DNA of 64,000 nt from Streptomyces diastatochromogenes (GTDB lineage: Bacteria > Actinomycetota > Actinomycetes > Streptomycetales > Streptomycetaceae). The stretch covers positions 5,704,001-5,768,000 of the forward strand of contig JAPTYK010000001.1 of the NCBI GenBank assembly GCA_026913215.1, read 5' to 3'. Under the pieces are notes generated by a model. That model made no database searches and was not told where the DNA came from. It saw nothing but the letters and a program-made list of their open reading frames with translations. Each line of letters starts with the position of its first letter. Within the stretch, counting starts at the first letter, position 1. Both the position numbers and the translations under genes were made by a program. Shown piece after piece: positions 29,142 to 37,793 of this stretch.

Positions 29142-31122
29142 ACGCCACCCCACCTCCCCGGCCCCACTCAACTCCGAAGCGTTCGACCCGGATCCGCTCG
29201 CCCCTGCTCCGCTCGGCTCCGAAGAATTCGGGCCCGAGGCGTTCGGCCCGGATCCGCTCGGGCCCGATCCGCTCGGGTCCGATTCGCTCGGGCCCGATCC
29301 GCTCGGACCCGACCCGTTCGCCCCCGGGGCAGAGGCCGTCGCGGAACCCACCGTCCCGCGCCAGCACGTCGGGCCGTACGAGCCCCGGGCCCCCGTCCGG
29401 CCGGTGTCGCCGACCCGCTGGACGACCCCGACCCGCAGCGCGCCGCCGACGCGGCCGCCGTCGAGAACCTCCTCCGCTGCTGGGTCCGGGAGAAGAACAT
29501 CCCGGCCCCCGGCTCCACCACCCTGCGCATCCCCTCGACGCCAGCGGCACCGCCCTCCTCGTTCCCGTCCGCTACTGGTCACCCACCGGCTGGCACCGCT
29601 TCGGCGCCCCGCCCTCGAAGGCCTCCCGGCCTCGGCGCCGACCGCCGACGCCGTCACGGTGGCCGCCCTGCTCAGCCGGGAGACCGGCCGCCCTGAGGGC
29701 ACCGAGCTCGTCGGCCGGGTCGCCGACTCCGCCCGCCGCACCGCCGACTTCCTGGCCGAGCGCCGCCGCCGCCCCAGCCGCACCCGGGCGCCGACCTCTT
29801 CCTCGACGCCGAACAGTCCCTGCTGCTCGGGCACCCGCTGCACCCCACCCCAAGAGCCGCGAAGGACTCTCCGAGGCCGAAGGACGGATCTACTCACCCG
29901 AACTCCACGGCTCCTTCCCCCTCCACTGGTTCGCCGTCGACCGCGCCCTCCTCGCCACCGACTCCGCCTGGACCGAACAGGGCCGGCCCGTCACCGCCGA
30001 ACAACTCGCCTCGGGTCTCGCCGAAGGACTCGCCCTCCCCGCCGGCACCGCACCGCTGCCCCTGCACCCCTGGCAGGCCCGCGAACTCCTGCACCGCCCC
30101 GACGTCCGGGCCCTCCTCGACACCGGCCTCCTCCACGACCTCGGCCTCCACGGCAGCCCCTGGCACCCCACCTCCTCCGTCCGCACCGTGCACCGCCCGG
30201 GTGCCCGGGCCATGCTCAAGCTCTCCCTCGGCCTGCGCATCACCAACTCCCGCCGGGAGAACCTCCGCAGGAACTCCACCGCGGCGTCGAGGTCCACCGA
30301 CTGCTCCGCACCGGCCTCGTCGACGAGTGGCAGGCCGCCCACCCGGGCTTCGACATCGTCCGCGACCCCGCCTGGCTCGCCGTCGACACCCCCGACGGCA
30401 CCCCCGTCCCCGGCCTCGACGTCATGATCCGCCACAACCCCTTCGGGCCCGGCGACGACGCCGTCTGCATCGCCTCCCTCACCTCACCCCGTCCCTGGCC
30501 CGGAGCCACCACCATGCGCTCCCGGCTCGCCGACCTCATCGGCCGGCTCTCCGCCCGCACCGGCCGCCCCACGACCGCCGTCGCCGCCGAGTGGTTCCTC
30601 CGCTACCTCGACCAGGTCATCCGCCCCGTCCTCTGGCTCGACGGCCACGCCGGCATCGCCCTGGAGGCCCACCAGCAGAACACCCTGGTGCTCCTGGACC
30701 CGGACGGCTGGCCCATCGGCGGCCGCTACCGCGACAACCAGGGCTACTACTTCCGCGAGTCCCACCGGGGCGAGCTGGAGAGCCGCCTCCCCGGCATCGG
30801 CGCCGAGAGCGACACCTTCGTCTCCGACCAGGTCACCGACGAGCGCTTCGCCTACTACCTCGGCATCAACAACGTCCTCGGTCTGATCGGCGCCTTCGGC
30901 GCCCAGCGCCTCGCCGACGAACGCGTCCTGCTCGCCGCCTTCCGCAGCTTCCTCACCTCCTCCACCAGCCTGGGCTCCCCCCTCCCGCACCGGCTCCTGG
31001 AAGCCGCGACCCTGCGCACCAAGGCCAACCTCCTCACCCGCCTGCACGGCCTGGACGAGCTCGTCGGGCCCGTCGACACCCAGTCCGTGTACGTCACCGT
31101 CACCAACCCCCTCCGCACCTGA
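29138..31122 (+). CDS. IucA/IucC-family NIS siderophore synthetase with an N-terminal repeat extension
   Basis: About 664 residues. It is broken repeatedly between 29400 and 30290 and clean from there to the stop. Family motifs: HPxHPTPKSREG (ATP site, near 29830-29870), LPLHPWQARELL, PTSSVRTV, and, C-terminal, LWLDGHAGIALEAHQQNTLVLL. These enzymes condense a citrate or similar carboxyl group with an amine or alcohol through an adenylate. Residues about 12-65 are Asp/Pro/Leu/Gly pentapeptide repeats (see the repeat entry) not expected in the family. The gene is coupled to the aminotransferase and followed by a GNAT and a second synthetase. Confidence 0.82.
29165..29335 (+). repeat. 15-bp tandem repeats encoding DPLGP-type pentapeptides
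   Basis: About eight to ten 15-bp units, built on a GATCCGCTCGGGCCC-like core, encode DPLGP, DPLGS and DSLGP pentapeptides near the N-terminus of the first IucA/IucC synthetase. The core units at 29250-29315 are almost identical to one another. The unit length matches the repeat array in rshA, although the sequences differ. Confidence 0.85.
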
Positions 31123-31193
31123 ACCCCCTCCGTACCCGAAACCGCCGGCGGCGCCCCACGCCCCGACCGCACCGCCGAGAGGAGAGCGACACC

Positions 31194-31816
31194 GTGTCAC
31201 CCACCCGCCCACCGGCCGACCCGCCCGGGGACGACACCCTGGACCTGAGGGTCGACGACCTCGTCGCCCTCCTCGACGGCGATCTGCTGGACTCCGTCGC
31301 CGCCTGGGGGCCCGTCGCCACCCCCGCGGGCCCCTTCCAGCTCGTACCCGTACGACTCGAACGGGACCTGCCGCTGCTCGCCCGATGGATGAACGACCCG
31401 CGGTCGCCGCCTTCTGGGAGCTCGCCGGCCCCGACACCGTCACCGCCGGCCACGTCCGTGCCCAACTGGAGGGCGACGGCCGGAGCGTCCCCTGCCTCGG
31501 CGTCCTCGACGGCACACCCATGAGCTACTTCGAGATCTACCGCGCCGATCTCGACCCGCTCGCCCGGTACTACCCGGCGCTTCCCCACGACACGGGTATC
31601 CACCTGCTGATCGGAGGCGTCACCGACCGGGGGCGCGGCGTCGGCACCACGCTGCTGCGCGCCGTCGCCGATCTGGTCCTCGACCACCGTCCCCGCTGCA
31701 CCCGCGTCCTCGCCGAACCCGACATCCGTAACACCCCCTCCGTCTCCGCGTTCCTCAGCGGCGGCTTCCGCTTCGCTGCGGAAGTCGACCTTCCCGACAA
31801 AGAGCCGCGCTCATGA
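31194..31816 (+). CDS. GNAT N-acyltransferase, siderophore biosynthesis type
   Basis: About 207 residues with one break near 31397. GTG 31194 follows GAGAGGAGAG. The fold is that of IucB/AlcB-type acetyltransferases: RLERDLPLLARWMNDP at the start of the acyl-CoA domain, GIHLLIGGVTDRGRGVGTTL as the pyrophosphate-binding loop, and EPDIRNTPSVSAFLSGGFRF. Such enzymes acylate a (hydroxyl)amine that is then loaded by an NIS synthetase. It lies between the two IucA/IucC genes. Confidence 0.78.
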
Positions 31817-31908
31817 TCCGTGACCGGGCCCTTCGTCACGTTCTGTGAACACCCTCTGTCTGACAAACTCCGCTCGTCCCACAGCGGTTCCCACTCCGAG
31901 GAGTCCTC

Positions 31909-33752
31909 GTGTCGACATCCCCTGCACCTCACGACTCCGCACGACCCGCCCCCGCCACCCCGGCTCCCGCCACCGGCTCCGCGCCGGCACCCGAACTGCT
32001 CGCGCCCCCCGAGCTGAACGCCACGGCCTGGACGCGGGCCTCTTCCCGCTTCCTCGCCAAGGCGCTCTCCGAGTTCGCCTACGAGGAGATCGTCGAACCC
32101 GTCCCCCTGGACGAAGGAGAGCCCGACCTATACGCGCTCCGGCTCGACGACGGCACCACGCTCACCTTCCGTGCCCGCCGCGGCGCCTACGACAGCTGGC
32201 GGATCACCGCCGACTCGATCACCCACGAGGGCCGGCCCCTCACCGACCCCTTCGCGTTCCTGCTCCGCGCCCGCCGCCTCCTCCAGGTCGACGGAGCCAC
32301 CCTCGGCCATCTGATCCGCGAACTCTCCACGACGCTCGCCGCCGACGCCCGCCTCGACCACACGGCCCTCACCGCCGCCCGCCTGGCCGAGCTCTCCTAC
32401 GCGGAACTCGAAGGCCACCAGACCGGCCACCCCTGGCTCGTCCTCAACAAAGGCCGCATCGGCTTCTCCGCCACCGACGCCGCCCGCTGGGCCCCCGAGG
32501 CCCGCCGCGCGACCCGACTGCCGTGGATCGCCGTCAGCAACCGCCTCGCCGCCTACCGGGGAGTGCCCGGCCTCGACACCCCCGACCTGCTGTACGCCCG
32601 GGAACTCGACCCCGAGACGCACGCCGCCTTCCGCGCGGCGCTGACCGCCCTCGGCCACGAACCCGACGGCTACCTCCTGCTGCCCGTCCACCCCTGGCAG
32701 TGGGACGAGGTCCTGCTGCCGCTCTACGCCCCGGCCATCGCCGCGGGACCGTCGTCCCGCTCCCCGCCGACGGTGATCTGCGTCTGCCGCAGCAGTCCGT
32801 CCGTACCTTCCTCAACACCAGCCGCCCCGACCGGCACACCGTCAAGCTGCCGCTGTCGGTGCTCAACACCCTCGTCTGGCGCGGACTGCCCACCGAGCGG
32901 ACCCTCGCCGCGCCCGCCGTGACCGCCTGGGTCCAGGGGCTGCGCGAGGACGACCCGTTCCTGCGGGACGAGTGCGGAGTGATCCTCCTCGGCGAGGTCG
33001 CCTCCGTCACGGTCGAGCACCCCCTGTACGACCGGCTGCCCGAAGTCCCGTACCAGTACAAGGAACTGCTCGGCGCGATCTGGCGCGAACCACTGCGCCT
33101 GCCCCCTGGTGAGCGCGCCCGCACCCTCGCCTCCCTCCTCCACACCGATCCCGAGGGACGGGCGTTCGTCGCCGAGCTCGTCGAGCGCTCCGGGCTCGCC
33201 CCGGCCGTCTGGCTCCAGCACCTCTTCACCGCGCTGCTCCCCCCGCTGCTGCACTTCCTCTACCGATACGGCACCGTCTTCTCGCCCCACGGCGAGAACG
33301 CCATCGTCGTGTACGACGGCGACGACGTCCCCGTGCGCCTGGCGATCAAGGACTTCGTCGACGATGTGAACATCTGTGCCCAGCCCCTCCCCGAACACGC
33401 CACCCTTCCGGATGATGTCCGCGCCGTCCTGTTGACGGAGGAGCCCGGCTTCCTGATCCAGTTCATCCATTCGGGGCTCTTCGTCGGGGTCTTCCGCTAC
33501 CTGGCGCCGCTGTGCGAGGAACAACTCGGCGTGCCCGAAGAGGACTTCTGGAGCCTCGTCCGGGCGGAGATCCTGCGGCACCAGGCGCGCTTCCCCGAGC
33601 TGAAGGAACGGTTCGAGCTCTTCGACCTCCTGACCCCGCGGATCGAGCGGCTCTGCCTCAACCGCAACCGTCTGCACCTGGACGGCTACCGGGACCGGCC
33701 CGAACGCCCGCACGCGGCCGTCCACGGCACCGTCCCCAACCCGCTCGCGTGA
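31909..33752 (+). CDS. IucC-family NIS siderophore synthetase (second copy)
   Basis: About 615 residues with one break near 32745 (GGGACCGTC, one G lost). GTG 31909 is preceded by GAGGAG. Motifs: EGHQTGHPWLVLNKGRIGFS (ATP site), LLPVHPWQWDEVLLPLYA, QQSVRTFLNTSRPDRHTVKL, and FSPHGENAIVVYDGDDVPVR. It is more complete than the first copy and lacks repeats. The 92 bp before it show no recognisable iron box. Together with the first synthetase, the GNAT and the aminotransferase it forms a compact four-gene block with no exporter, receptor or reductase in the window. Confidence 0.88.
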
Positions 33753-33802
33753 GGTGAGCGCGTGACCCGGCTGTCAGCGCCGCCCCTTAGGCTGGAAGGG
33801 CT

Positions 33803-35776
33803 ATGACGAAGCCATCCCTCCCCGACCTCCTCCACGCCGCCGTCACCGCCGTCGGCGGCACGGAGCGGCCCGGCCAGGTCGCCATGGCCGAGGCCGTGGC
33901 CGAGGCCATCGACGACAACTCCCACCTCCTCGTCCAGGCCGGCACCGGCACCGGCAAGTCGCTCGGCTATCTCGTGCCGGCGCTCGCCCAGGGCGAGCGG
34001 GTGGTGGTGGCCACGGCCACCCTGGCGCTCCAGCGCCAGCTCGTCGAGCGCGACCTTCCCCGGACGGTCGACGCGCTGCATCCGCAGCTGCGCCGCCGCC
34101 CGCAGTTCGCCATGCTCAAGGGCCGGTCGAACTACCTCTGCCTGCACCGGCTCCACGAAGGCGTCCCGCAGGACGAGGAGGACGGCCTCTTCGACCCCTT
34201 CGAGGCGGCCGCGCCCACGAGCAAGCTGGGCCAGGACCTGCTGCGACTGCGGGACTGGTCGGACGAGACGGAGACCGGCGACCGGGACGACCTGACGCCG
34301 GGCGTCTCCGACAAGGCCTGGGCCCAGGTCTCGGTCTCCTCCCGGGAGTGCCTCGGCGCGAGCAAGTGCGCGTACGGGCCGGAGTGCTTCGCCGAGGCGG
34401 CCCGCGAGCGTGCCAAGCTCGCGGACGTCGTCGTCACCAACCACGCCCTGCTCGCCATCGACGCCATCGAGGGCGCCCCGGTGCTCCCGCAGCACGAGGT
34501 GCTGATCGTCGACGAGGCCCACGAGCTGGTCTCCCGCGTTACGGGCGTCGCCACCGGCGAGCTCACGCCGGGCCAGGTCAACCGCGCCGTGCGCCGGGCC
34601 GCGAAGCTCGTGGACGAGAAGACGGCCGATCAGCTGCAGACGGCGGCGGAGGGCTTCGAGCGGGTCATGGAGCTGGCGCTGCCGGGCCGCCTGGAGGAGA
34701 TCCCGGAGGACCTCGCGTACGCGCTGATGGCCCTGCGGGACGCGGCCCGCGCCGTGATCACGGCCCTGGGCAACACCCGGGACCGGGCCGTGCAGGACGA
34801 GGACGCGGTCCGCAAGCAGGCCATGGCGTCCGTGGAGACCGTGCACGGCGTCGCGGAGCGGATCACCCAAGGCTCCGAGTACGACGTCGTCTGGTACGAG
34901 CGTCACGACCGGTTCGGGGCCTCGCTGAGGGTCGCGCCGCTGACCGTCTCGGGGCTGCTGCGGGAGAAGCTGTTCACGGAGCGGTCCGTGGTGCTCGCCT
35001 CGGCCACGCTCAAGCTCGGTGGCGACTTCAACGGGGTCGGGGCCTCCCTCGGACTGGCCCCCGAGGGCACCACGGGCGACGACCTGCCCGTCTGGAAGGG
35101 CATCGACGTCGGCTCCCCGTTCGACTATCCGAAGCAGGGCATCCTGTACGTCGCCAAGCACCTCTCGAAGCCCGCGCGCGACGGGCAGCGGGGCGACATG
35201 CTCGACGAGCTCACCGAGCTGATGCAGGCGGCCGGCGGGCGGACCCTCGGTCTCTTCTCCTCCATGCGCGCCGCGCAGCAGGCGGCGGAGGAGCTGCGGA
35301 CCCGGATCCCGGAGCTGCCGATCCTGCTCCAGGGCGAGGACACGCTGGGCGAGCTGATCAAGAACTTCGCGGCCGATCCGAAGACCTGTCTCTTCGGCAC
35401 GCTCTCGCTCTGGCAGGGCGTGGACGTCCCGGGGCCCAGCTGTCAGCTGGTCGTCATGGACAAGATCCCGTTCCCGCGCCCGGACGACCCGCTGATGAGC
35501 GCCCGGCAGAAGGCCGTCGAGGAGGCCGGCGGCAACGGCTTCATGGCGGTCGCGGCGACCCACGCGGCCCTGCTGATGGCGCAGGGCGCCGGTCGGCTGG
35601 TGCGGGCCACCGGTGACCGGGGAGTCGTGGCGATCCTCGACCCCCGGCTGGCCACGGCCCGCTACGGCAGCTATCTGAAGGCCTCGCTGCCCGACTTCTG
35701 GTACACCACGGACCGCAACCAGGTACGGAAGTCGCTCGCGGCCATCGACGCCGCCTCGAAGACGACGGACGCCTAG
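33803..35776 (+). CDS. dinG: DinG/XPD-type ATP-dependent DNA helicase
   Basis: 657 residues, intact. Superfamily 2 iron-sulfur helicase with 5'-3' polarity, acting in DNA repair and R-loop or replication-conflict processing. Walker A is QAGTGTGKSLGYLVPA. The cluster cysteines are in NYLCLHRL and SRECLGASKCAYGPECF. The Walker B box is LIVDEAHELV, and the C-terminal motif VI region is MAQGAGRLVRATGDRG. It is convergent with lexA, with two strong hairpins between them. Confidence 0.93.
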   Translation: MTKPSLPDLLHAAVTAVGGTERPGQVAMAEAVAEAIDDNSHLLVQAGTGTGKSLGYLVPALAQGERVVVATATLALQRQLVERDLPRTVDALHPQLRRRPQFAMLKGRSNYLCLHRLHEGVPQDEEDGLFDPFEAAAPTSKLGQDLLRLRDWSDETETGDRDDLTPGVSDKAWAQVSVSSRECLGASKCAYGPECFAEAARERAKLADVVVTNHALLAIDAIEGAPVLPQHEVLIVDEAHELVSRVTGVATGELTPGQVNRAVRRAAKLVDEKTADQLQTAAEGFERVMELALPGRLEEIPEDLAYALMALRDAARAVITALGNTRDRAVQDEDAVRKQAMASVETVHGVAERITQGSEYDVVWYERHDRFGASLRVAPLTVSGLLREKLFTERSVVLASATLKLGGDFNGVGASLGLAPEGTTGDDLPVWKGIDVGSPFDYPKQGILYVAKHLSKPARDGQRGDMLDELTELMQAAGGRTLGLFSSMRAAQQAAEELRTRIPELPILLQGEDTLGELIKNFAADPKTCLFGTLSLWQGVDVPGPSCQLVVMDKIPFPRPDDPLMSARQKAVEEAGGNGFMAVAATHAALLMAQGAGRLVRATGDRGVVAILDPRLATARYGSYLKASLPDFWYTTDRNQVRKSLAAIDAASKTTDA

Positions 35777-35796
35777 ACGACGGAGGACCGGAGGGG

Positions 35797-35826
35797 CCTG
35801 ACACGACGGATCTGCGTCGTGTCAGG
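35797..35826. terminator. dinG-side terminator hairpin
   Basis: A perfect 12-bp stem (35797-35808 with 35815-35826) with the loop GATCTG. It lies 20 bp after the dinG stop, between convergent dinG and lexA. Confidence 0.85.
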
Positions 35827-35834
35827 ACACGGCA

Positions 35835-35868
35835 GGGCCCCGGGACCGGCGCAGGGGTCCCGGGGCCC
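35835..35868. terminator. lexA-side terminator hairpin
   Basis: A second perfect stem of 13 bp (35835-35847 with 35856-35868), entirely G/C except one A-T pair. It lies 21 bp from the lexA stop and probably ends the leftward transcript. Confidence 0.82.
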
Positions 35869-35889
35869 GGTCAGAGCCGACGGGGAGGG

Positions 35890-36677
35890 TCACACCCGCC
35901 GCAGCACCGCCACGACCTTGCCGAGGATGGTGGCCTCGTCGCCGGGGATGGGCTGGTACGCCGAGTTGTGCGGGAGCAGCCAGACGTGGCCGTCCTCGCG
36001 CTTGAAGCGCTTGACGGTGGCCTCGCCGTCGAGCATCGCGGCGACGATGTCGCCGTTCTCCGCGACGGGCTGGCGGCGGACGGTGACCCAGTCGCCGTCA
36101 CAGATGGCGGCCTCGATCATCGAGTCGCCGACGACCTTCAGGACGAACAGTTCCCCGTCGCCGACCAGCTGGCGGGGGAGGGGGAAGACGTCCTCGACGG
36201 ACTCCTCGGCCAGGATCGGGCCGCCGGCCGCGATCCGGCCGACCAGCGGGACGTACGACGCGGCCGGCTTGCCGGTGGTGTCCGTCGGCTGGGTGCTCGG
36301 CTGGTCGGAGCCGCGGACCTCGTACGCGCGGGGCCGGTGCGGGTCGCGGCGGAGGAAGCCCTGCGCTCCAGCGCCATCAGCTGGTGGGCCACGGAGGAGG
36401 TGCTGGAGAGGCCGACGGCCTGACCGATCTCCCGCATCGACGGCGGGTAGCCGCGCCGCTGGACCGAGTCGCGGATGACCTCGATCACCCTGCGCTGCCG
36501 GTCGGTGAGCCCGGAGCTGTCGGCGCGGATGCCTGGAGGTCGCCCGGGGAGGGCGCGGGCGGGTCGCCCGGGCTCCTCGCCGTTCATGCTTACGTCGTTC
36601 ATGGCGTGTACCGGCTCGAGTCGGCCCTGGGAGCGGTCCTGGGCGGTGATGGTGGCACTGTCTGCGGTGGTGGTCAC
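35890..36677 (-). CDS. lexA: LexA repressor
   Basis: About 262 residues with one break near 36362, where AAGGG has become AGGG; restoring the A gives ALERKGFLRRDPHRPRAYE. The N-terminal winged helix reads LTDRQRRVIEVIRDSVQRRG. The self-cleavage site Ala-Gly is in VGRIAAGGPILAEE. The catalytic Ser is in VVGDSMIEAAI and the Lys in MLDGEATVKRFKR. GTG 36677 (MTTTADSATITAQDRSQ) is preferred to the internal ATGs at 36602 and 36587 because GAGAGGGG precedes it and Streptomyces LexA proteins share this N-terminus. A LexA box lies 67 bp upstream. Confidence 0.95.
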
Positions 36678-36743
36678 GTCGTCGGCCCCTCTCGAATGGT
36701 CTCCCTGGCTGGCACAACGGTAGTAGCTTTCGAAAGGTTGCGC

Positions 36744-36758
36744 CAAACACACGTTCGA
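36744..36758 (-). promoter_or_regulatory. LexA (SOS) box upstream of lexA
   Basis: Read on the minus strand the site is TCGAACGTGTGTTTG, a good match to the actinobacterial SOS box CGAAC-N4-GTTCG/GTTTG. Its place in front of lexA supports autoregulation. It lies in the 435-bp gap (36678-37112) between divergent lexA and nrdR; apart from this box and the NrdR-type site I see no gene there. Confidence 0.8.
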
Positions 36759-36957
36759 GTGAAAATTCGCAGATTGCCTTACGCGTGTATGTGCGGGGGT
36801 GTATGGGCGTGCTCGTGCCGCCGTCCCAAATCGGTCGTTAAGGTAGCCTTCGCCGCTGGGGCGCGCCTCGGCGGCGCGCAGTCCCAGTGTCGCACTCCGG
36901 GGCTTGGATCCGCGGTAGCGTCCGCGCCGCGACACGCGGAGTTCCGAAACCGCCTCA

Positions 36958-36973
36958 ACCCTAGATCTAGTGG
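36958..36973 (+). promoter_or_regulatory. Putative NrdR box upstream of nrdR
   Basis: ACCCTAGATCTAGTGG agrees at about 12 of 16 positions with the NrdR box pattern ACACTATATATAGTGT and contains the perfect palindrome CTAGATCTAG. It lies about 140 bp before nrdR. Known NrdR operators usually come as two boxes about 30 bp apart; a second box is not clear here, so this call is tentative. Confidence 0.5.
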
Positions 36974-37112
36974 TTGGATGGCATCGACCGCCCAGGGGTA
37001 GTGGTCCCGGTCTGCCGGGGGTGCTCGGATCGCCTATGCTGGTGGTCGCCTCGCAGGGCCTTGACGGGCCGCGTGAGGTTCGTCAGTCGTGCCGCGAGAA
37101 GGGTCGGAACCC

Positions 37113-37621
37113 ATGCACTGCCCCTTCTGCAGGCACCCCGACAGCCGTGTCGTCGACAGTCGCACCACCGACGACGGGACGTCGATCCGACGCCGCCGCC
37201 AGTGCCCCGACTGCTCCCGTCGTTTCACGACGGTGGAGACGTGCTCGCTCATGGTGGTGAAGCGCTCCGGCGTCACCGAGCCCTTCAGTCGTACCAAGGT
37301 CATCTCCGGCGTCCGCAAGGCGTGCCAGGGGCGACCGGTCACCGAGGACGCCCTCGCCAAGCTCGGCCAGCGGGTCGAGGAGGCGGTGCGCGCCACCGGC
37401 AGCGCCGAGCTGACCACCCATGACGTGGGCCTGGCCATCCTCGGCCCCTTGCAGGAGCTCGACCTCGTCGCGTACCTGCGCTTCGCGTCCGTGTACAAGG
37501 CTTTCGACAGCCTCGAAGACTTCGAGGCCGCCATCGCGGAACTCCGCGTGCGGCCTCCCGCTGAGAACCGCGGGACCGGTGCGACCCCTGAGGTCCCCGT
37601 TCCGCCACCGCCGCCGACTGA
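37113..37621 (+). CDS. nrdR: Transcriptional repressor NrdR
   Basis: About 170 residues. Zinc ribbon HCPFCRHPDSRVVDSR ... RRQCPDCSRRFTT followed by an ATP-cone (VVKRSGVTEPFSRTKVISGV). NrdR senses ATP/dATP and represses ribonucleotide reductase operons. In the raw frame there is no stop before nrdJ. A single lost base in the proline-rich tail (37580-37610) would bring the TGA at 37619-37621 into frame, giving the usual length, and this is the reading adopted. It is co-transcribed with nrdJ. Confidence 0.88.
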
Positions 37622-37793
37622 TCGGCGGTCCGGGCCGCACGACGGCCCGGCGACCGGCCGCCGTGCGGCCCGGCAGACGTGCCCGGGTGACCCCTGCGGT
37701 CCCTGTGGCAGCAGTACAGAAAGACGTACAGAAGACGGTGCCCTGGGATTTTCTGGGTGCCAAAGTGTGTTTTGCCCGTATATGGGAGGCGGC

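Noticed and set aside
36835..36856. TTAAGGTAGCCTTCG between lexA and nrdR looks like half of an iron box.
   Set aside because: Only a 9-base core matches the DtxR/DmdR pattern and the flanks do not; it is far from any iron gene.
37625..37793. B12 riboswitch before nrdJ
   Set aside because: I see no B12-box-like conserved motif in the gap; in Streptomyces the known B12 riboswitch controls nrdAB, not nrdJ.
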